64,000 nt of DNA from Fundidesulfovibrio magnetotacticus (GCF_013019105.1 NZ_BLTE01000006.1:62001-126000); one strand, 5' to 3'; positions 24,464 through 33,490 are shown, numbered from the stretch's first letter. The notes: generated by a model not told the origin, from the letters alone. Made by a program: numbers and translations.

Positions 24464-26844
24464 GCCAGACCCAGCACCGCGCGGCCGCCGAGAGCGCCGC
24501 CCCCCTCCACGATCAGGGCCTGCGCCTGCACACCGTTGCCCTGGCCGGCAACCCCAACGCGGGCAAATCCACGCTCTTCAACGCCCTCACGGGCGCGCGA
24601 GCCCACGTGGGCAACTACCCCGGCATCACCGTGGAGAAGAAGGTGGGCCGCGTGCGCGCTGGCGACACCGTGCTCGAAGTGGTGGACCTGCCCGGGGCGT
24701 ACTCCCTCACGGCCTACTCCGCCGAAGAGCTGGTGGCCCGCGACTTCCTGGTGGAAGAGCGGCCCGCCGCCGTCGTGGACGTTTTGAACGCGGGCGCCCT
24801 GGAGCGCAACCTCTACCTCACCGTGCAGTTCATGGAGCTGGGCATCCCCCTGGTGCTGGGCCTGAACATGATGGACGAGGCCCGGCGCAACGGCGTGCAC
24901 GTGGACGTGAAGCGCCTCTCCGCCATCCTGGGGTGCCCGGTCACGGAGCTGGTGGCCCGCACCGGCGAGGGCGTGCACGAGTTGTCGCTGGCCGCCGCCC
25001 AGACGGCCCGCGAGGCCAAGGGGCAGTGGAAGCCGCTCGAAATCTCCTACGGGCCGGACCTGGACCCCGCCATCACCGAAATGACCGCGCGCATCCTGGC
25101 CAAGTCCTTCCTCAAGGAGCGCTACCCCGCGCGCTGGATCGCCCTGAAATACATCGAGAACGACTCCCAGATCATGGAGCTGGGCCGCGCCGCCGATCCC
25201 GAACTGGCCGCGTGGCTCGAAGCCCGCGTGCTGCAGGTGGCCACCCACCTGCGCGCCACCCTGGGCACCTACCCCGAGGCCGTGGTGGCCGATTATCGCT
25301 ACGGCTACATCGCCTCGGTGCTCAAGGGCGTGCTCAAGCGCGACGACCTGGGCGACCGCGTTGAGTTCTCCGACCGCATCGACCTTCTGCTCACGCACAA
25401 GGTGATGGGCCCCGTCCTGATGTTCGCGGTGATCTACCTGATCTACCAGCTCACCTTCACCGTGGGCAAAGTGCCCATGGACTGGCTGGAAGCGGGCTTC
25501 GGCCTGCTGAGCGAGACCGTGAACGACGCCCTGCCCGACGGCATGCTGCGCTCCCTGCTGGTGGACGGCGTGATCGCGGGCGTGGGCGGCGTGATGGGCT
25601 TCGTGCCCCTGGTGATGATCATCTTCCTGCTCATCGCCTTCCTGGAGGACTCGGGCTACATGGCGCGCATCGCCTACATGCTCGACCGGGTGTTCCGCAT
25701 CTTCGGCCTGCACGGCTGCTCGGTGATGCCCTTCATCATCTCGGGCGGCATCGCGGGCGGCTGCGCCCTGCCTGGCGTCATGGCCAGCCGCACCCTGCGC
25801 AGCCCCAAGGAGCGCATCGCCACCATCCTCACCGCGCCCTTCATGACCTGCGGGGCCAAGCTTCCCGTGTTCATCCTGCTGGCGGGGGTGTTTTTCCCCG
25901 ACCACGCCGCCCAGGCCATGTTCGGCATGACCATGCTGGGTTGGGCCATGGCCCTGTGCGTCTCCTGGATGCTGCGCTCCACGGTGGTGCGCGGCGAGTC
26001 CACCCCCTTCGTCATGGAGCTTCCTCCCTACCGCCTGCCCACCCTGCGCGGCCTGGCCATCCACACCTGGGAGCGCACCTGGCAGTACATCAAGAAGGCC
26101 GGCACGGTGATCCTGGCCGTCTCCGTGGTGGTCTGGGCCGCCATGACCTTCCCCGGCCTGCCCGAGGACAAGGAGAACGTCTTCGAGGCCCGCAAAGCCG
26201 AGATCTCCGAGCGCATCGCCGCCCTGGAGGCCGCCGAGGCCGCCCAGCCCGAAGCCAAGGAAGCCGCTGAGGCCAAGCCCGATGCTCCGGCCGCCGAAGC
26301 CAGGGCCGAGGAAGCGGACAAGGCCGACGCGCAGACCGCCGAGGCCCCCAAAGCCGAGGGCGAAGAGCCCGCCAAGGCCGAGGGAGAGCTGGAAACGCTC
26401 CAGGCCCAACTGGAAGACATCGAGAAGGAACAGGCCGCCGCCGCCCTTGAGGCCTCCCTGGCCGGACGCCTGGGCCTGGCCCTGGAGCCCGTGAGCCGCT
26501 GGGCCGGGTTCGACTGGCGCACCAACATCGCCCTGGTGGGCGGGTTCGCGGCCAAGGAAATCATCGTGTCCACCCTGGGCACGGCGTACTCCCTGGGAGC
26601 GGTGGAGGCCGAAGAGGCCGATCCCCTGGCTGAAAAGCTCACCCAGGCGGGCATCCCCCTGGCCGCCGGTCTCGCGCTCATGGTGTTCATCCTGCTCTAC
26701 TCGCCCTGCTTCCCCACCGTGGTGGCCATCGGCAAGGAAACGGGCTCCTGGAAGTGGGCCGTGTTCTCCATGACCTTCAACACCGTCTTTGCCTTCGTGC
26801 TGGCCGTGGCCATCTTCCAGGTCGGCACGCTCCTCTTCCCTTAA
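24460..26844 (+). CDS. feoB: Ferrous iron transporter FeoB
   Basis: Inner-membrane Fe(II) transporter with an N-terminal G domain; 794 residues. G1 GNPNAGKST (~31), [11 protein letters not shown] with the G2 Thr, G3 DLPGAYSL and G4 NMMDE are intact. The membrane part has two Gate motifs (including [12 protein letters not shown] and [16 protein letters not shown] and YSPCFPT). Between membrane segments, at ~567-667, is a highly charged, Ala/Glu/Lys-rich insertion of ~100 residues that looks like a coiled coil or disordered linker. Such a loop is longer than in E. coli FeoB. Operon: feoA1, Cys-rich protein, feoA2, feoB. Confidence 0.97.
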   Translation: MSQTQHRAAAESAAPLHDQGLRLHTVALAGNPNAGKSTLFNALTGARAHVGNYPGITVEKKVGRVRAGDTVLEVVDLPGAYSLTAYSAEELVARDFLVEERPAAVVDVLNAGALERNLYLTVQFMELGIPLVLGLNMMDEARRNGVHVDVKRLSAILGCPVTELVARTGEGVHELSLAAAQTAREAKGQWKPLEISYGPDLDPAITEMTARILAKSFLKERYPARWIALKYIENDSQIMELGRAADPELAAWLEARVLQVATHLRATLGTYPEAVVADYRYGYIASVLKGVLKRDDLGDRVEFSDRIDLLLTHKVMGPVLMFAVIYLIYQLTFTVGKVPMDWLEAGFGLLSETVNDALPDGMLRSLLVDGVIAGVGGVMGFVPLVMIIFLLIAFLEDSGYMARIAYMLDRVFRIFGLHGCSVMPFIISGGIAGGCALPGVMASRTLRSPKERIATILTAPFMTCGAKLPVFILLAGVFFPDHAAQAMFGMTMLGWAMALCVSWMLRSTVVRGESTPFVMELPPYRLPTLRGLAIHTWERTWQYIKKAGTVILAVSVVVWAAMTFPGLPEDKENVFEARKAEISERIAALEAAEAAQPEAKEAAEAKPDAPAAEARAEEADKADAQTAEAPKAEGEEPAKAEGELETLQAQLEDIEKEQAAAALEASLAGRLGLALEPVSRWAGFDWRTNIALVGGFAAKEIIVSTLGTAYSLGAVEAEEADPLAEKLTQAGIPLAAGLALMVFILLYSPCFPTVVAIGKETGSWKWAVFSMTFNTVFAFVLAVAIFQVGTLLFP

Positions 26845-26870
26845 GGCGCGTCCCTCGCGCCGATCCCTCC

Positions 26871-26904
26871 CCGGACCGCCCGGCCGCAAGGCCGGGCGGT
26901 CCGG
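26871..26904 (+). terminator. Hairpin terminator after feoB (first copy of repeated hairpin)
   Basis: A perfect GC stem (CCGGACCGCCCGGCC, loop GCAA, complement) lies 27 bases after the feoB stop and is followed by CGGTTT. The core is repeated at 27030-27055. Confidence 0.65.
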
Positions 26905-26935
26905 CGGTTTCGGGCAGGGTCGGCCCCGCCCGAAA

Positions 26936-26993
26936 CCCTGCGCGAAGCGCAGCTTGGAGCAGGGCGGCGTTGCCGCCCGGCAGCGACTCCCGC
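26936..26993 (+). repeat. Dispersed palindromic repeat, copy A
   Basis: Starts CCCTGCGCGAAGCGCAGC, continues with GGAGCAGGGCGGC and a GGCGGC-TTGCCGCC stem. It matches 28468-28525 at most positions over ~56 bases. Each copy is followed by its own CGGGG-centred hairpin. Confidence 0.8.
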
Positions 26994-27029
26994 GAACACC
27001 GTCCCCGGGGTTCGCGCTCCGGCAAGAAG

Positions 27030-27060
27030 ACCGCCCGGCCGCAAGGCCGGGCGGTTTCGT
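27030..27060 (+). terminator. Second copy of the feoB-type hairpin with T-run
   Basis: ACCGCCCGGCC, loop GCAA, GGCCGGGCGGT, then TTCGTTTT. Together with 26871-26904 it brackets repeat copy A. It may be the true feo transcript end. Confidence 0.65.
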
Positions 27061-27169
27061 TTTGTCCGCTCGTGGAAACCACGCAGACATTGACAAGCCG
27101 ATCGGCAAAGCCTATTGACATGTTGAACAGCGATATTTTCCGGTTCCACTTTATCCAGGAGGTGACGGC

Positions 27170-28285
27170 GTGCGGCCCGATCTCAAAAAACAACTCCTGA
27201 ACGCCATGTTGGCCATCCTCGCGGGGGTCGTCCTTCTGGCGGCTCCGGAAATCGTCGAGGGGACCTTGAAGGCAGGCTATGCAAACGGCGACGAGTACGC
27301 CCACTCGACGGCAGGCCGGTTCATCGCCGCCATCAAGCATCCCGCCGAGCTCCTGGCGTATCTCCTGGTAGGCTTTCCCTTCCTCTCCTTCTTCGTAAGG
27401 GCCGTTTTCAAGGAGGTGTGGGAATACTTCCTGATGGAGCCGACAGAGAAGATGTTCTCCGATGTCTCGCAACATCTCAAGAACGTGTCCGACTCGATCA
27501 ACGGCTACACGAGCAAACAGCTTCCTTACGAAGCTCTGGAGCAGCAGTTCACGGAGAACGCCTACGGCGTTCACTCCTACATGGAGAAGCAGAGTCTCTA
27601 CCACTATGTGGCGAAGAACATCCTCCAGCCCTTCTGCAAGACGCCGCACCGGTCTATGATGGAGAAGCGGATCGACATCCGCGAAAGCGACATAGCGAGC
27701 CATTTCGCCTGGCACGAGGAAACGCAGTTCAAGATCCATCATCCGCTCTACCGTGACGGAGACGGGTTCGGGATCTTTCCCCTCTTCTGGTCCTCATCCA
27801 TCATGAGCGCCTACGAGGACAAACACAAGATCAGCATCCTTGTCGACAACGAGGAACTCATCCCCGCCATTCCGACCAACCGCAGACCCCTGGAGAACGA
27901 GAGCGGCTTCTTCATCTACGCGGACTCGGAATGGACGACCTACAGTTTCTACCAGCAACTTTCGGTACGCAGGCCTTTCGTTCCCGTCTTCACCGAGGAG
28001 AACGCGCTCAGCTGCGTGGACGACAACGTCTTCACGGCCACTATTTACGAGCCAACCTACGGGTATACGCTGATCATGAACCTGCCCGACGGATACGTCT
28101 TCAAGGACACCCCGGAGTGCGGACTGCTGCAACTGTACAAGGGCGTCCGGGAGAGGATCAACATGGAGGATTGCCGAGACGACATCTGCAAGATGACCAT
28201 CAGGGGCAACCGGCTGAAGATCGAGGCGAAAGGCTGGCTGCTTCCGGGGATCGTCTTCAACATCCGCTGGCAGGAAAAAGCCTAG
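27170..28285 (+). CDS. Unknown membrane protein
   Basis: 371 residues from a GTG at 27170 with a strong AGGAGGTG ribosome site. Two membrane segments near the N-terminus (~8-27 and ~58-78) with a ~30-residue segment between them. The remaining ~290 residues are a soluble domain with many aromatic and acidic residues (YADSEWTTYSFYQQL, FTATIYEPTYGYTLIMNLPDGY) and a probable beta-sandwich near the end. I recognise no family. It stands alone between repeat-rich spacers and its composition is somewhat less GC-rich than feoB. This setting fits an accessory, perhaps acquired, gene. Confidence 0.75.
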   Translation: MRPDLKKQLLNAMLAILAGVVLLAAPEIVEGTLKAGYANGDEYAHSTAGRFIAAIKHPAELLAYLLVGFPFLSFFVRAVFKEVWEYFLMEPTEKMFSDVSQHLKNVSDSINGYTSKQLPYEALEQQFTENAYGVHSYMEKQSLYHYVAKNILQPFCKTPHRSMMEKRIDIRESDIASHFAWHEETQFKIHHPLYRDGDGFGIFPLFWSSSIMSAYEDKHKISILVDNEELIPAIPTNRRPLENESGFFIYADSEWTTYSFYQQLSVRRPFVPVFTEENALSCVDDNVFTATIYEPTYGYTLIMNLPDGYVFKDTPECGLLQLYKGVRERINMEDCRDDICKMTIRGNRLKIEAKGWLLPGIVFNIRWQEKA

Positions 28286-28401
28286 GAACCATTTCCATCG
28301 GTCAACCTGCGGGCAAACGCTTTCCCAGCGAAGCGAGCTACATCGTCCGGCGTCCAGCCCGCGGGTTGAAGCTTCAGGCGTGACGGGTCACGCAAAAGCT
28401 G

Positions 28402-28429
28402 AGGGCGCGCCGAGTACTCGGCGCGCCCT
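28402..28429 (+). repeat. Perfect 28-base palindrome, copy 1
   Basis: AGGGCGCGCCGAGT followed by its exact complement, preceded by AAGCTG. Nearly the same unit recurs at 28557-28583. Confidence 0.85.
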
Positions 28430-28467
28430 GAGGCTGCTGAAAAGACGGCTTTGCGGATTTTCTGCAG

Positions 28468-28525
28468 CCCTGCGCGAAGCGCAGCCTGGAGCAGGGCGGC
28501 TTTGCCGCCCGTAAGCGGCTCCCAC
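28468..28525 (+). repeat. Dispersed palindromic repeat, copy B
   Basis: CCCTGCGCGAAGCGCAGCC, GGAGCAGGGCGGC and a TTTGCCGCCC arm, about 88% like copy A at 26936. It is followed by an ACAAACCCCG/CGGGGTTTGT hairpin (28523-28546). Confidence 0.8.
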
Positions 28526-28556
28526 AAACCCCGTTTCGGGGTTTGTCATCAAGCTG

Positions 28557-28583
28557 AGAGCGCGCCGAGTACTCGGCGCGCCC
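28557..28583 (+). repeat. 28-base palindrome, copy 2
   Basis: AGAGCGCGCCGAGT with the complementary right arm ending GCGCGCCCT; one mismatch to copy 1. Both copies share the AAGCTGAG lead-in, so the direct repeat is ~34 bases. Confidence 0.85.
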
Positions 28584-29380
28584 TCAGTACGTTGAACACA
28601 AAGGAAGCGAAAAGCCTGCGGGGCGTACCCCCGGGAGGCAAAGCCGCTCTGCTCCCGTCCTGCCCTCAGGGAGGCCTGCCGTCCATGCCGCAGCTCAATT
28701 GGACGACAAAGTGGAGGAAGCTCCTATAACCCGGGCTCCCGAAACCGCATCGGAAGCCCAAGTCCGAAGGAGCAGAAGCCGTTTTCAGGCGGCAACGCCG
28801 CGCTGCAGCGCTCCGCGCCCAGCGCAAGGTTGCCGGGCATGCCGAAAAGTCGGTGTCTTGGGCAGACAAAGGGCGCGACGGTTGCCCGCGCGCCCGTCAC
28901 TCGAGTGAGACCATGTTAATTCGTGGATCGCTTCATGATCCGGCCTCCTGATGTTGTGGCAGCCCAGGGCCGCCACACGTTGTTCGATGCCACACACTCG
29001 ATATTTTACACATGCCCGGCGCAATGTAAACACCTTTCGCCGACGCTGTTCGTCACGCCACAACCTTCCGTTTCCGTGCGACTTTGCGCCCGCCAGACGC
29101 AGCCCCTCGTCATGTCCGGGAAGGGGCAGCCCCGGAGCCGTCTCGGACGGCTCCTCAACGGCCTCGTCGCAACCCAGCTCCTCCGCGTAACCCCGCCCCC
29201 TCCCAGCCCCTCTAGTACTTTGACCGGCATGCGCAACCGGATCAAGTCCCCCGACTTGACCCGATACCGGCCAGAGAGCACTCTGCCGGCAGGCGTCCCG
29301 GAATCGGACCGCGACCGCTCATGCGGGGACGGACGGCCCGCAGGGGGGAGGGGAGTCCCCAACCGCGCGGCCAGGAGACC

Positions 29381-29998
29381 ATGAAGAACGTGCCAGATTC
29401 GGATTCCGGCGGGGCCGTCGACGACGCCCGGGCCGTGCGCATGGTGCTCGAAGGCCGCACCGAGGCCTTCGCCATCCTGGTCAGACGCCATCAGGACTAC
29501 CTGTTCGGCCTGCTCAGGAGGCACATGCCCGCCGCCGAGGTGCCGGAGGCCGCCCAGGACGCCTTTGTGAAGGCCTTTGAGAAGCTGGGGCAGCTCAAGC
29601 AGCCCGAGTCGTTCCGGGCGTGGCTCTCCTCGCTGGCCATACGCCGGGCCATCCGGTACTGGCGCGAGACGGGGTCGCGCGGGGAGGTTTCGCTCAGCCT
29701 CGCGGGCGAGGACGGCCAGTCCTGGCTGGACGCCTTCCTGGCCGACGGATCACGCGAGCGCCACGAGGAAATGGTTCGCCGCCAGGAAGCAAGCTCCGTG
29801 GTGACCTGGCTCCTGGGGCGCGTGAAGCCCGACGACAGGATCGCCCTGGGGCTCTTCTACGCGGGCGACCACGAACTGACGGAAATCGCCTCCATGCTCG
29901 GCTGGAGCGTGGAAAAGGTGAAAGTGCGTCTGCACAGGGCGCGAAAAACCATGGCCGAGGCCCTGCGGGGGGCCGGCATGGCTGGAGGGACCGCATGA
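29381..29998 (+). CDS. RNA polymerase sigma factor, ECF family
   Basis: 205 residues from ATG 29381 (GGAG upstream). Region 2: FAILVRRHQDYLFGLLRRHM and EAAQDAFVKAFEKLGQLKQPESFRAWL. Region 4: LGLFYAGDHELTEIASMLGWSVEKVKVRLHRARKTM. The first gene of a three-gene unit; the next start overlaps its stop (ATGA) and encodes a short membrane protein likely to be the anti-sigma factor. The stimulus is probably envelope or metal stress, judging from the Spy-like third gene. Confidence 0.92.
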   Translation: MKNVPDSDSGGAVDDARAVRMVLEGRTEAFAILVRRHQDYLFGLLRRHMPAAEVPEAAQDAFVKAFEKLGQLKQPESFRAWLSSLAIRRAIRYWRETGSRGEVSLSLAGEDGQSWLDAFLADGSRERHEEMVRRQEASSVVTWLLGRVKPDDRIALGLFYAGDHELTEIASMLGWSVEKVKVRLHRARKTMAEALRGAGMAGGTA

Positions 29999-30297
29999 AC
30001 GGGGAAAAGGATTTCCACCGTCTCGATCTGCTGATGGAACAGGCTTTCCGGAATCACCCGGAGGCGTCCGCCACGCCGGGCTTCGAAGCCCGCGTCATGG
30101 CCCGCCTGGCCGAGGCCCGGCGTTCCCTGAGCTTCTGGGACATCCTGCCGGGCGTGGCCCGGCCGCTGTTGGCCTCGGGCTTCGCCGCGGCCCTGCTCCT
30201 GGGGGCGCTGGCCTTCTCGGGCATGGGACGCGCTGGCGAACTGGCCCTGGCCGCCACCTATTCCGGCGACGCCGTCACCCGCTGGCTGGCGCTCTAG
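29995..30297 (+). CDS. Short membrane protein, probable anti-sigma factor
   Basis: 100 residues. A cytoplasmic N-terminal part (~1-55: RLDLLMEQAFRNHPE, then FEARVMARLAEARR), one membrane segment (~62-80) and a short outer tail. Size, topology and ATGA overlap with the sigma gene fit an anti-sigma factor. No zinc-binding HxxxCxxC motif is present, so it is not of the ZAS type. The assignment is by context. Confidence 0.7.
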   Translation: MNGEKDFHRLDLLMEQAFRNHPEASATPGFEARVMARLAEARRSLSFWDILPGVARPLLASGFAAALLLGALAFSGMGRAGELALAATYSGDAVTRWLAL

Positions 30298-30305
30298 GAG
30301 GCCAC

Positions 30306-30827
30306 GTGACGCGCACGCAAGGATGGCTTCTGGCCCTGGCCCTGCTGGTCTGCGGCATGGCCGTGGGCGCGCTGGGCATGGAGGCTTGGCGCGTCTGGTT
30401 CGGCGGCCCCTTCGGCCATTTCGGGCGCATGGAGCGCCTGGGACCGGCGGCCTTCGTGGTGGAGCGCATGACCCAGGACCTGGGGCTCAGCGCTGAGCAG
30501 GGCAAGGCCCTCACACCCCTTGTGGAGGAGATGTTCGCCAGGACCGCCGAGGCCCGCAAGCCCTTCCTGGAGGCCGAGGACGCCATCTTCGAGGAGTACC
30601 AGGCGCGCATCCGCGCCCTGCTCACCCCCGAGCAGGCCCGCAAGCACGAAGAAATCATGGTGCGTCTGCGCGAGCACCGCAAGCGCATGCTCTCCGGCCC
30701 TCCCGGGCCGCCCCCGCCGCCGGACGGACGCCGAGGCCCACCGCCCCCGCCGCCGGGACCGGCCGGTCCGCCGCCCTGGATCTCCCCAGGCGACCCCAAA
30801 GGCCCGCCCCCGCCGCCGGGGCAATAG
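30306..30827 (+). CDS. Periplasmic Spy/CpxP-like protein (heavy-metal resistance type)
   Basis: 173 residues from a GTG. A signal anchor (~7-25) precedes a helical hairpin region with DLGLSAEQGKALTPLVEEMF and IRALLTPEQARKHEEIM, which carry the LTxxQ-like motifs of Spy/CpxP/CnrX-type periplasmic sensors and chaperones. The last ~40 residues are a Pro/Gly-rich tail (PPPPPDGRRGPPPPPPG). As the last gene of the sigma unit it may sense metal or misfolding and signal to the anti-sigma factor as CnrX does with CnrY. The link is inferred. Confidence 0.8.
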   Translation: MTRTQGWLLALALLVCGMAVGALGMEAWRVWFGGPFGHFGRMERLGPAAFVVERMTQDLGLSAEQGKALTPLVEEMFARTAEARKPFLEAEDAIFEEYQARIRALLTPEQARKHEEIMVRLREHRKRMLSGPPGPPPPPDGRRGPPPPPPGPAGPPPWISPGDPKGPPPPPGQ

Positions 30828-30868
30828 AACGTCCCCTCCCGAGGCCTGATCCCCAAGGGCCGCACATG

Positions 30869-30900
30869 AAGGCCCCGTGTCCGCGCACGGGGCCTTCCGC
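30869..30900. terminator. Bidirectional-type hairpin between convergent genes
   Basis: AAGGCCCCGTG pairs with CACGGGGCCTT between the Spy-like gene and the minus-strand methyltransferase. No long T-run. Confidence 0.55.
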
Positions 30901-30916
30901 GTTTCGCGGGCCAATC

Positions 30917-31627
30917 TCAAACCTTTCGACCCACCAGTTGGATGATGTTGAAGTATTTTCCCGCACCCGCGTCCATCATCGCTCTGTCCCCCTGGGCATA
31001 GGGATTGGGGGATTTAAGCCATTCGTCCCAGGCTTGCTGGCACGAGTCCATTTCGCGCAGCACGGTTATTTCCAGGCCGGGTTCCTTCGCCCAGAGCGCC
31101 CGCCACCAGCCGGGGGAATAAAAATACCACTCCGGAGTCCAGTAGGGCCGGATTTCCGGGGGCAAGCCCCCCTCGGGGAAATCCTGGTTGAATCCGGGAA
31201 CGGCGACGGCCACATGGCCGCCTGGCTTCACCAACGGCAGGAGCTTCGGAAGCATGGTCTCGTTGGCGCCGAAGTATTGATAGGCATCCACGCTGAGGAT
31301 CATGTCGAAAGAGTCCTGAGCGAACGGAATCTCTTGCGTTGCGTCAACCAGGAAGGGAAAGATCTGCGAACCAAGCCCCAGGCTAGCGAAGCGCTTCGCG
31401 TTCTCGGCGGGAGCGATCCACAGGTCGGCCGCAAACACCGTCACGTCGAATTTTTCCGCAAGAAGGATGGAAGATATTCCCATTCCGCAACCCAGGTCGA
31501 GGACTCGCATTCCTGGAGAAAGAGGGAGGTCGTGCGCCATTTCTTCCATGATGCGCATGGCGTTCGGCCCCATCATGGCGTCCAGAAGAAAGGCCTTGTC
31601 GTACTTGTCGGTAAACGGCGTGTCCAT
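30917..31627 (-). CDS. SAM-dependent methyltransferase
   Basis: 236 residues. Class I methyltransferase: motif I MRVLDLGCGMGISSILLAEKF, acidic loop FAADLW, FDMILSVDAYQYFG and VKPGGHVAVAVPGF. I chose the second ATG (31627) because AAAGGGG stands 6 bases before it and directly abuts the first ATG at 31633. The Trp/Tyr-rich C-terminal part (WYFYSPGWWRALW) is a likely substrate domain. Composition is less GC-rich than the surrounding genes. The substrate is unknown. Confidence 0.88.
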   Translation of the reverse strand: MDTPFTDKYDKAFLLDAMMGPNAMRIMEEMAHDLPLSPGMRVLDLGCGMGISSILLAEKFDVTVFAADLWIAPAENAKRFASLGLGSQIFPFLVDATQEIPFAQDSFDMILSVDAYQYFGANETMLPKLLPLVKPGGHVAVAVPGFNQDFPEGGLPPEIRPYWTPEWYFYSPGWWRALWAKEPGLEITVLREMDSCQQAWDEWLKSPNPYAQGDRAMMDAGAGKYFNIIQLVGRKV

Positions 31628-31718
31628 GGTCATCCCCTTTGTTCCTGTGAATGTTCAAGGACATTCTTCCCGCATACTGGCCCCGAATGCACTCCACGAG
31701 ACGTTTCCGAAACAAGAA

Positions 31719-31744
31719 AGCGCCCTGAACCAGATCAGGGCGCT
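31719..31744 (-). terminator. Terminator of CD3324/Mor-type regulator gene
   Basis: AGCGCCCTGA/TCAGGGCGCT stem; on the minus strand it is followed by TTCTTGTTT. Confidence 0.75.
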
Positions 31745-31752
31745 CCCGGATG

Positions 31753-32025
31753 TCAGCCGTTTTTGTCGGCGTTGAGGATTTTGTAGATAGCCTTTGTCGA
31801 CAGGAAGTATTGTCTGGCCAACTCGACGGCGGAACAGCCCGCCAGGCGTCTGGCCCGAATCTCCCTGTTTCTCGCCCGGAGCGCCTCCCGGGTTTCCGTA
31901 TGGGTACCCCACGGAAGCTTGCCGTCCGCTTTGCGCGGGATATAGAGGCACTCGCCGTCTATATACTGTTGAACCGCGCTCAACAAGGAGCGCGGCAGGA
32001 CATCGCTCGCCTTCTTGTAGCTCAT
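31753..32025 (-). CDS. CD3324-family (Mor-like) helix-turn-helix regulator
   Basis: 90 residues from ATG 32025 (GGGAGGAG 4 bases upstream). N-terminal helix region (DVLPRSLLSAVQQYIDG), the typical YIPRK motif, TETREALRARNREI and a C-terminal helix-turn-helix (CSAVELARQYFLSTKAIYKIL). Proteins of this group resemble the phage Mu Mor/C activators but stand alone in many genomes. The target is unknown. Monocistronic with its own terminator. Confidence 0.85.
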   Translation of the reverse strand: MSYKKASDVLPRSLLSAVQQYIDGECLYIPRKADGKLPWGTHTETREALRARNREIRARRLAGCSAVELARQYFLSTKAIYKILNADKNG

Positions 32026-32343
32026 CGTGCTCCTCCCAAACATCGTCAGGAACGAGCAAGAGCTCTTGCCGGGAAATCAAGTCGTTGTGCAAAAGCCCTT
32101 GCTATGCATAACGACAGAATCCATTGCTCTGAACATGAACACCTCTTGCGATGTTGGTTGTTTCCTACATGACGGATTGCCATGCAGATCGACAAAGCGC
32201 ACGTGGAAACCGGGGGCCGCTTCGCGCGGCGGCGGCGTTCCCCGCCCAGGCGGCCAAGCCCCCGCAGACCGGCAGCGACCTGGATGCGCCTCGCGCGCCA
32301 GGCCAGGGTGACGGCGCGGCGCGGCGCGGCAGCCGGACGGGCC
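32026..32343. other. Intergenic region, no feature recognised
   Basis: About 320 bases between two minus-strand genes. The left half is AT-richer and must hold the promoter of the CD3324-type gene. No clear operator, RNA or frame is seen. Confidence 0.5.
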
Positions 32344-32988
32344 TCAGCGACGGGCGCTGAGCAGGAAGACGGGGTAGGTGCGGGGCTGCCCGTCCGGACC
32401 GGGCTTCACCAGGCGGTGCACCTCGCGGGTGCGCACGCGTCCGAAGCCGGCCGCAGCGAAGAGCGAGGCCAGGGCCTCGGGCTCGAAGCCCTTGTGGAAG
32501 GCGTGCATGCCTTCTCCGTGGAAGCTGCCGTCCTCCACCGCGAGGTCTGCCACGGCCACGCGGCCTCCCTCAGGCAGCAGGGCGTGGAAGGCTTGCACCG
32601 CGGAGGGCACGTCGCGCACGTGGTGCAGCACCATGGAGGCGGCCAGGGCCTCGGGACGGGGCAGCTCCCGGGGCCAGGGCTGCTCGAAATTCCAGTGCAA
32701 CGGGACCAGGGTGTCCAGCCCGGCCGCCCGGGCCTTTTCCCGCAGCACCTCCAGCATGGCCTCGGAGGTGTCGGCGGCCACCACGCGGGCCGCGCGCGGG
32801 GCCAGCCACAGGGAGACAAGGCCGGTGCCCGCGCCGTAATCCAACACGGTGCGCGTGCCGTCCAGGCCAAGGGATTCGGCCATGGCCGCGCCCACCACGC
32901 GGGCCAGTTCCACGCGGGCGGGGTTGTCGTCCCAGGTGCGGGCCACCTGGTCGAACTGGGAAGGCCGGTCGGGGGCGTCTTCGAACAT
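32344..32988 (-). CDS. Class I SAM-dependent methyltransferase
   Basis: 214 residues. Motif I TVLDYGAGTGLVSLWLAPRA, acidic VVAADTSEAML, LAASMVLHHVRDV and LPEGGRVAVADLAVEDGSFH. It resembles the UbiE/ArsM-like group and could act on a small molecule. It starts 14 bases after the fur-family stop on the same strand and is probably co-transcribed with it. Weak ribosome site. Confidence 0.88.
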   Translation of the reverse strand: MFEDAPDRPSQFDQVARTWDDNPARVELARVVGAAMAESLGLDGTRTVLDYGAGTGLVSLWLAPRAARVVAADTSEAMLEVLREKARAAGLDTLVPLHWNFEQPWPRELPRPEALAASMVLHHVRDVPSAVQAFHALLPEGGRVAVADLAVEDGSFHGEGMHAFHKGFEPEALASLFAAAGFGRVRTREVHRLVKPGPDGQPRTYPVFLLSARR

Positions 32989-33002
32989 GCGGGGGGCTCG
33001 CG

Positions 33003-33437
33003 TCAGCGGCCGCCCCGGCAGGCGGGGCAGACGCCGTAGAGATACATTTTGTGGCGGGTCAGGGTGAAGCCGTGGCGGGCGGCCACCTCTTCCTGGAGTT
33101 TCTCGATTGTTTCGTCGAGCACTTCCACGTTGGCGCCGCAGCGCTCGCAGATCAGGTGGTCGTGGTGGCCTTCGTCGAGGTGGCGTTCGTAGCGTGTCAC
33201 GCCGTCGCCGAAGTCCACCTCCTTGGCCACGCCCGAGCCCGAGAGCAGCTTGAGCGTGCGGTAGACCGTGGCCTGTCCGATGGTCTTGTAGGACTTTTTG
33301 ACCCGCTCGTAGAGTTCCTCGGAGGTGACGTGCCCCTCCTGGAGCAGGAACACGTCCAGGATGTGACGGCGCTGGGGCGTCATCTTGAGCCCTTCCTGGG
33401 CCGCGTAGTCGGCAAAGAGGACGTGGGGGTCTTTCAT
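33003..33437 (-). CDS. fur: Fur-family transcription repressor
   Basis: 144 residues from ATG 33437 (GGGAG 8 bases upstream). N-terminal winged helix (GLKMTPQRRHILDVFLLQEGHVTSEELYERV, then IGQATVYRTLKLL) and the metal-binding C-terminal part with HLDEGHHDHLICERCG and a second Cys pair CPAC. Both CxxC motifs of a structural zinc site are present. It is likely an iron or peroxide-stress repressor and a candidate for control of the feo operon. Distinguishing Fur from PerR or Zur is not possible from the residues alone. Confidence 0.9.
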   Translation of the reverse strand: MKDPHVLFADYAAQEGLKMTPQRRHILDVFLLQEGHVTSEELYERVKKSYKTIGQATVYRTLKLLSGSGVAKEVDFGDGVTRYERHLDEGHHDHLICERCGANVEVLDETIEKLQEEVAARHGFTLTRHKMYLYGVCPACRGGR

Positions 33438-33490
33438 CAAGGGCTCCCTGGACGTTTTGCGCGCTCTATCCGTCTTGCATGGGCATGTCA

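Larger units (their letters stand above)
28286..29380. other. Repeat-rich intergenic region without recognised gene
   Basis: 1.1 kb. It holds two 28-base palindromes, repeat copy B and more degenerate, partly inverted copies near 28637-28690 and 28780-28830. On the minus strand AGGAGG stands before a six-codon frame at about 28920-28940, too short to call. A GCCGTCTCGGACGGC hairpin lies near 29140. No convincing protein frame on either strand; translations here are low-complexity by-products of the repeats. Confidence 0.6.

Noticed and set aside
28785-29063. 92-codon minus-strand frame in the repeat region
   Set aside because: Composition is that of a random frame; Arg/Cys-rich, crosses repeat material and has no ribosome site.
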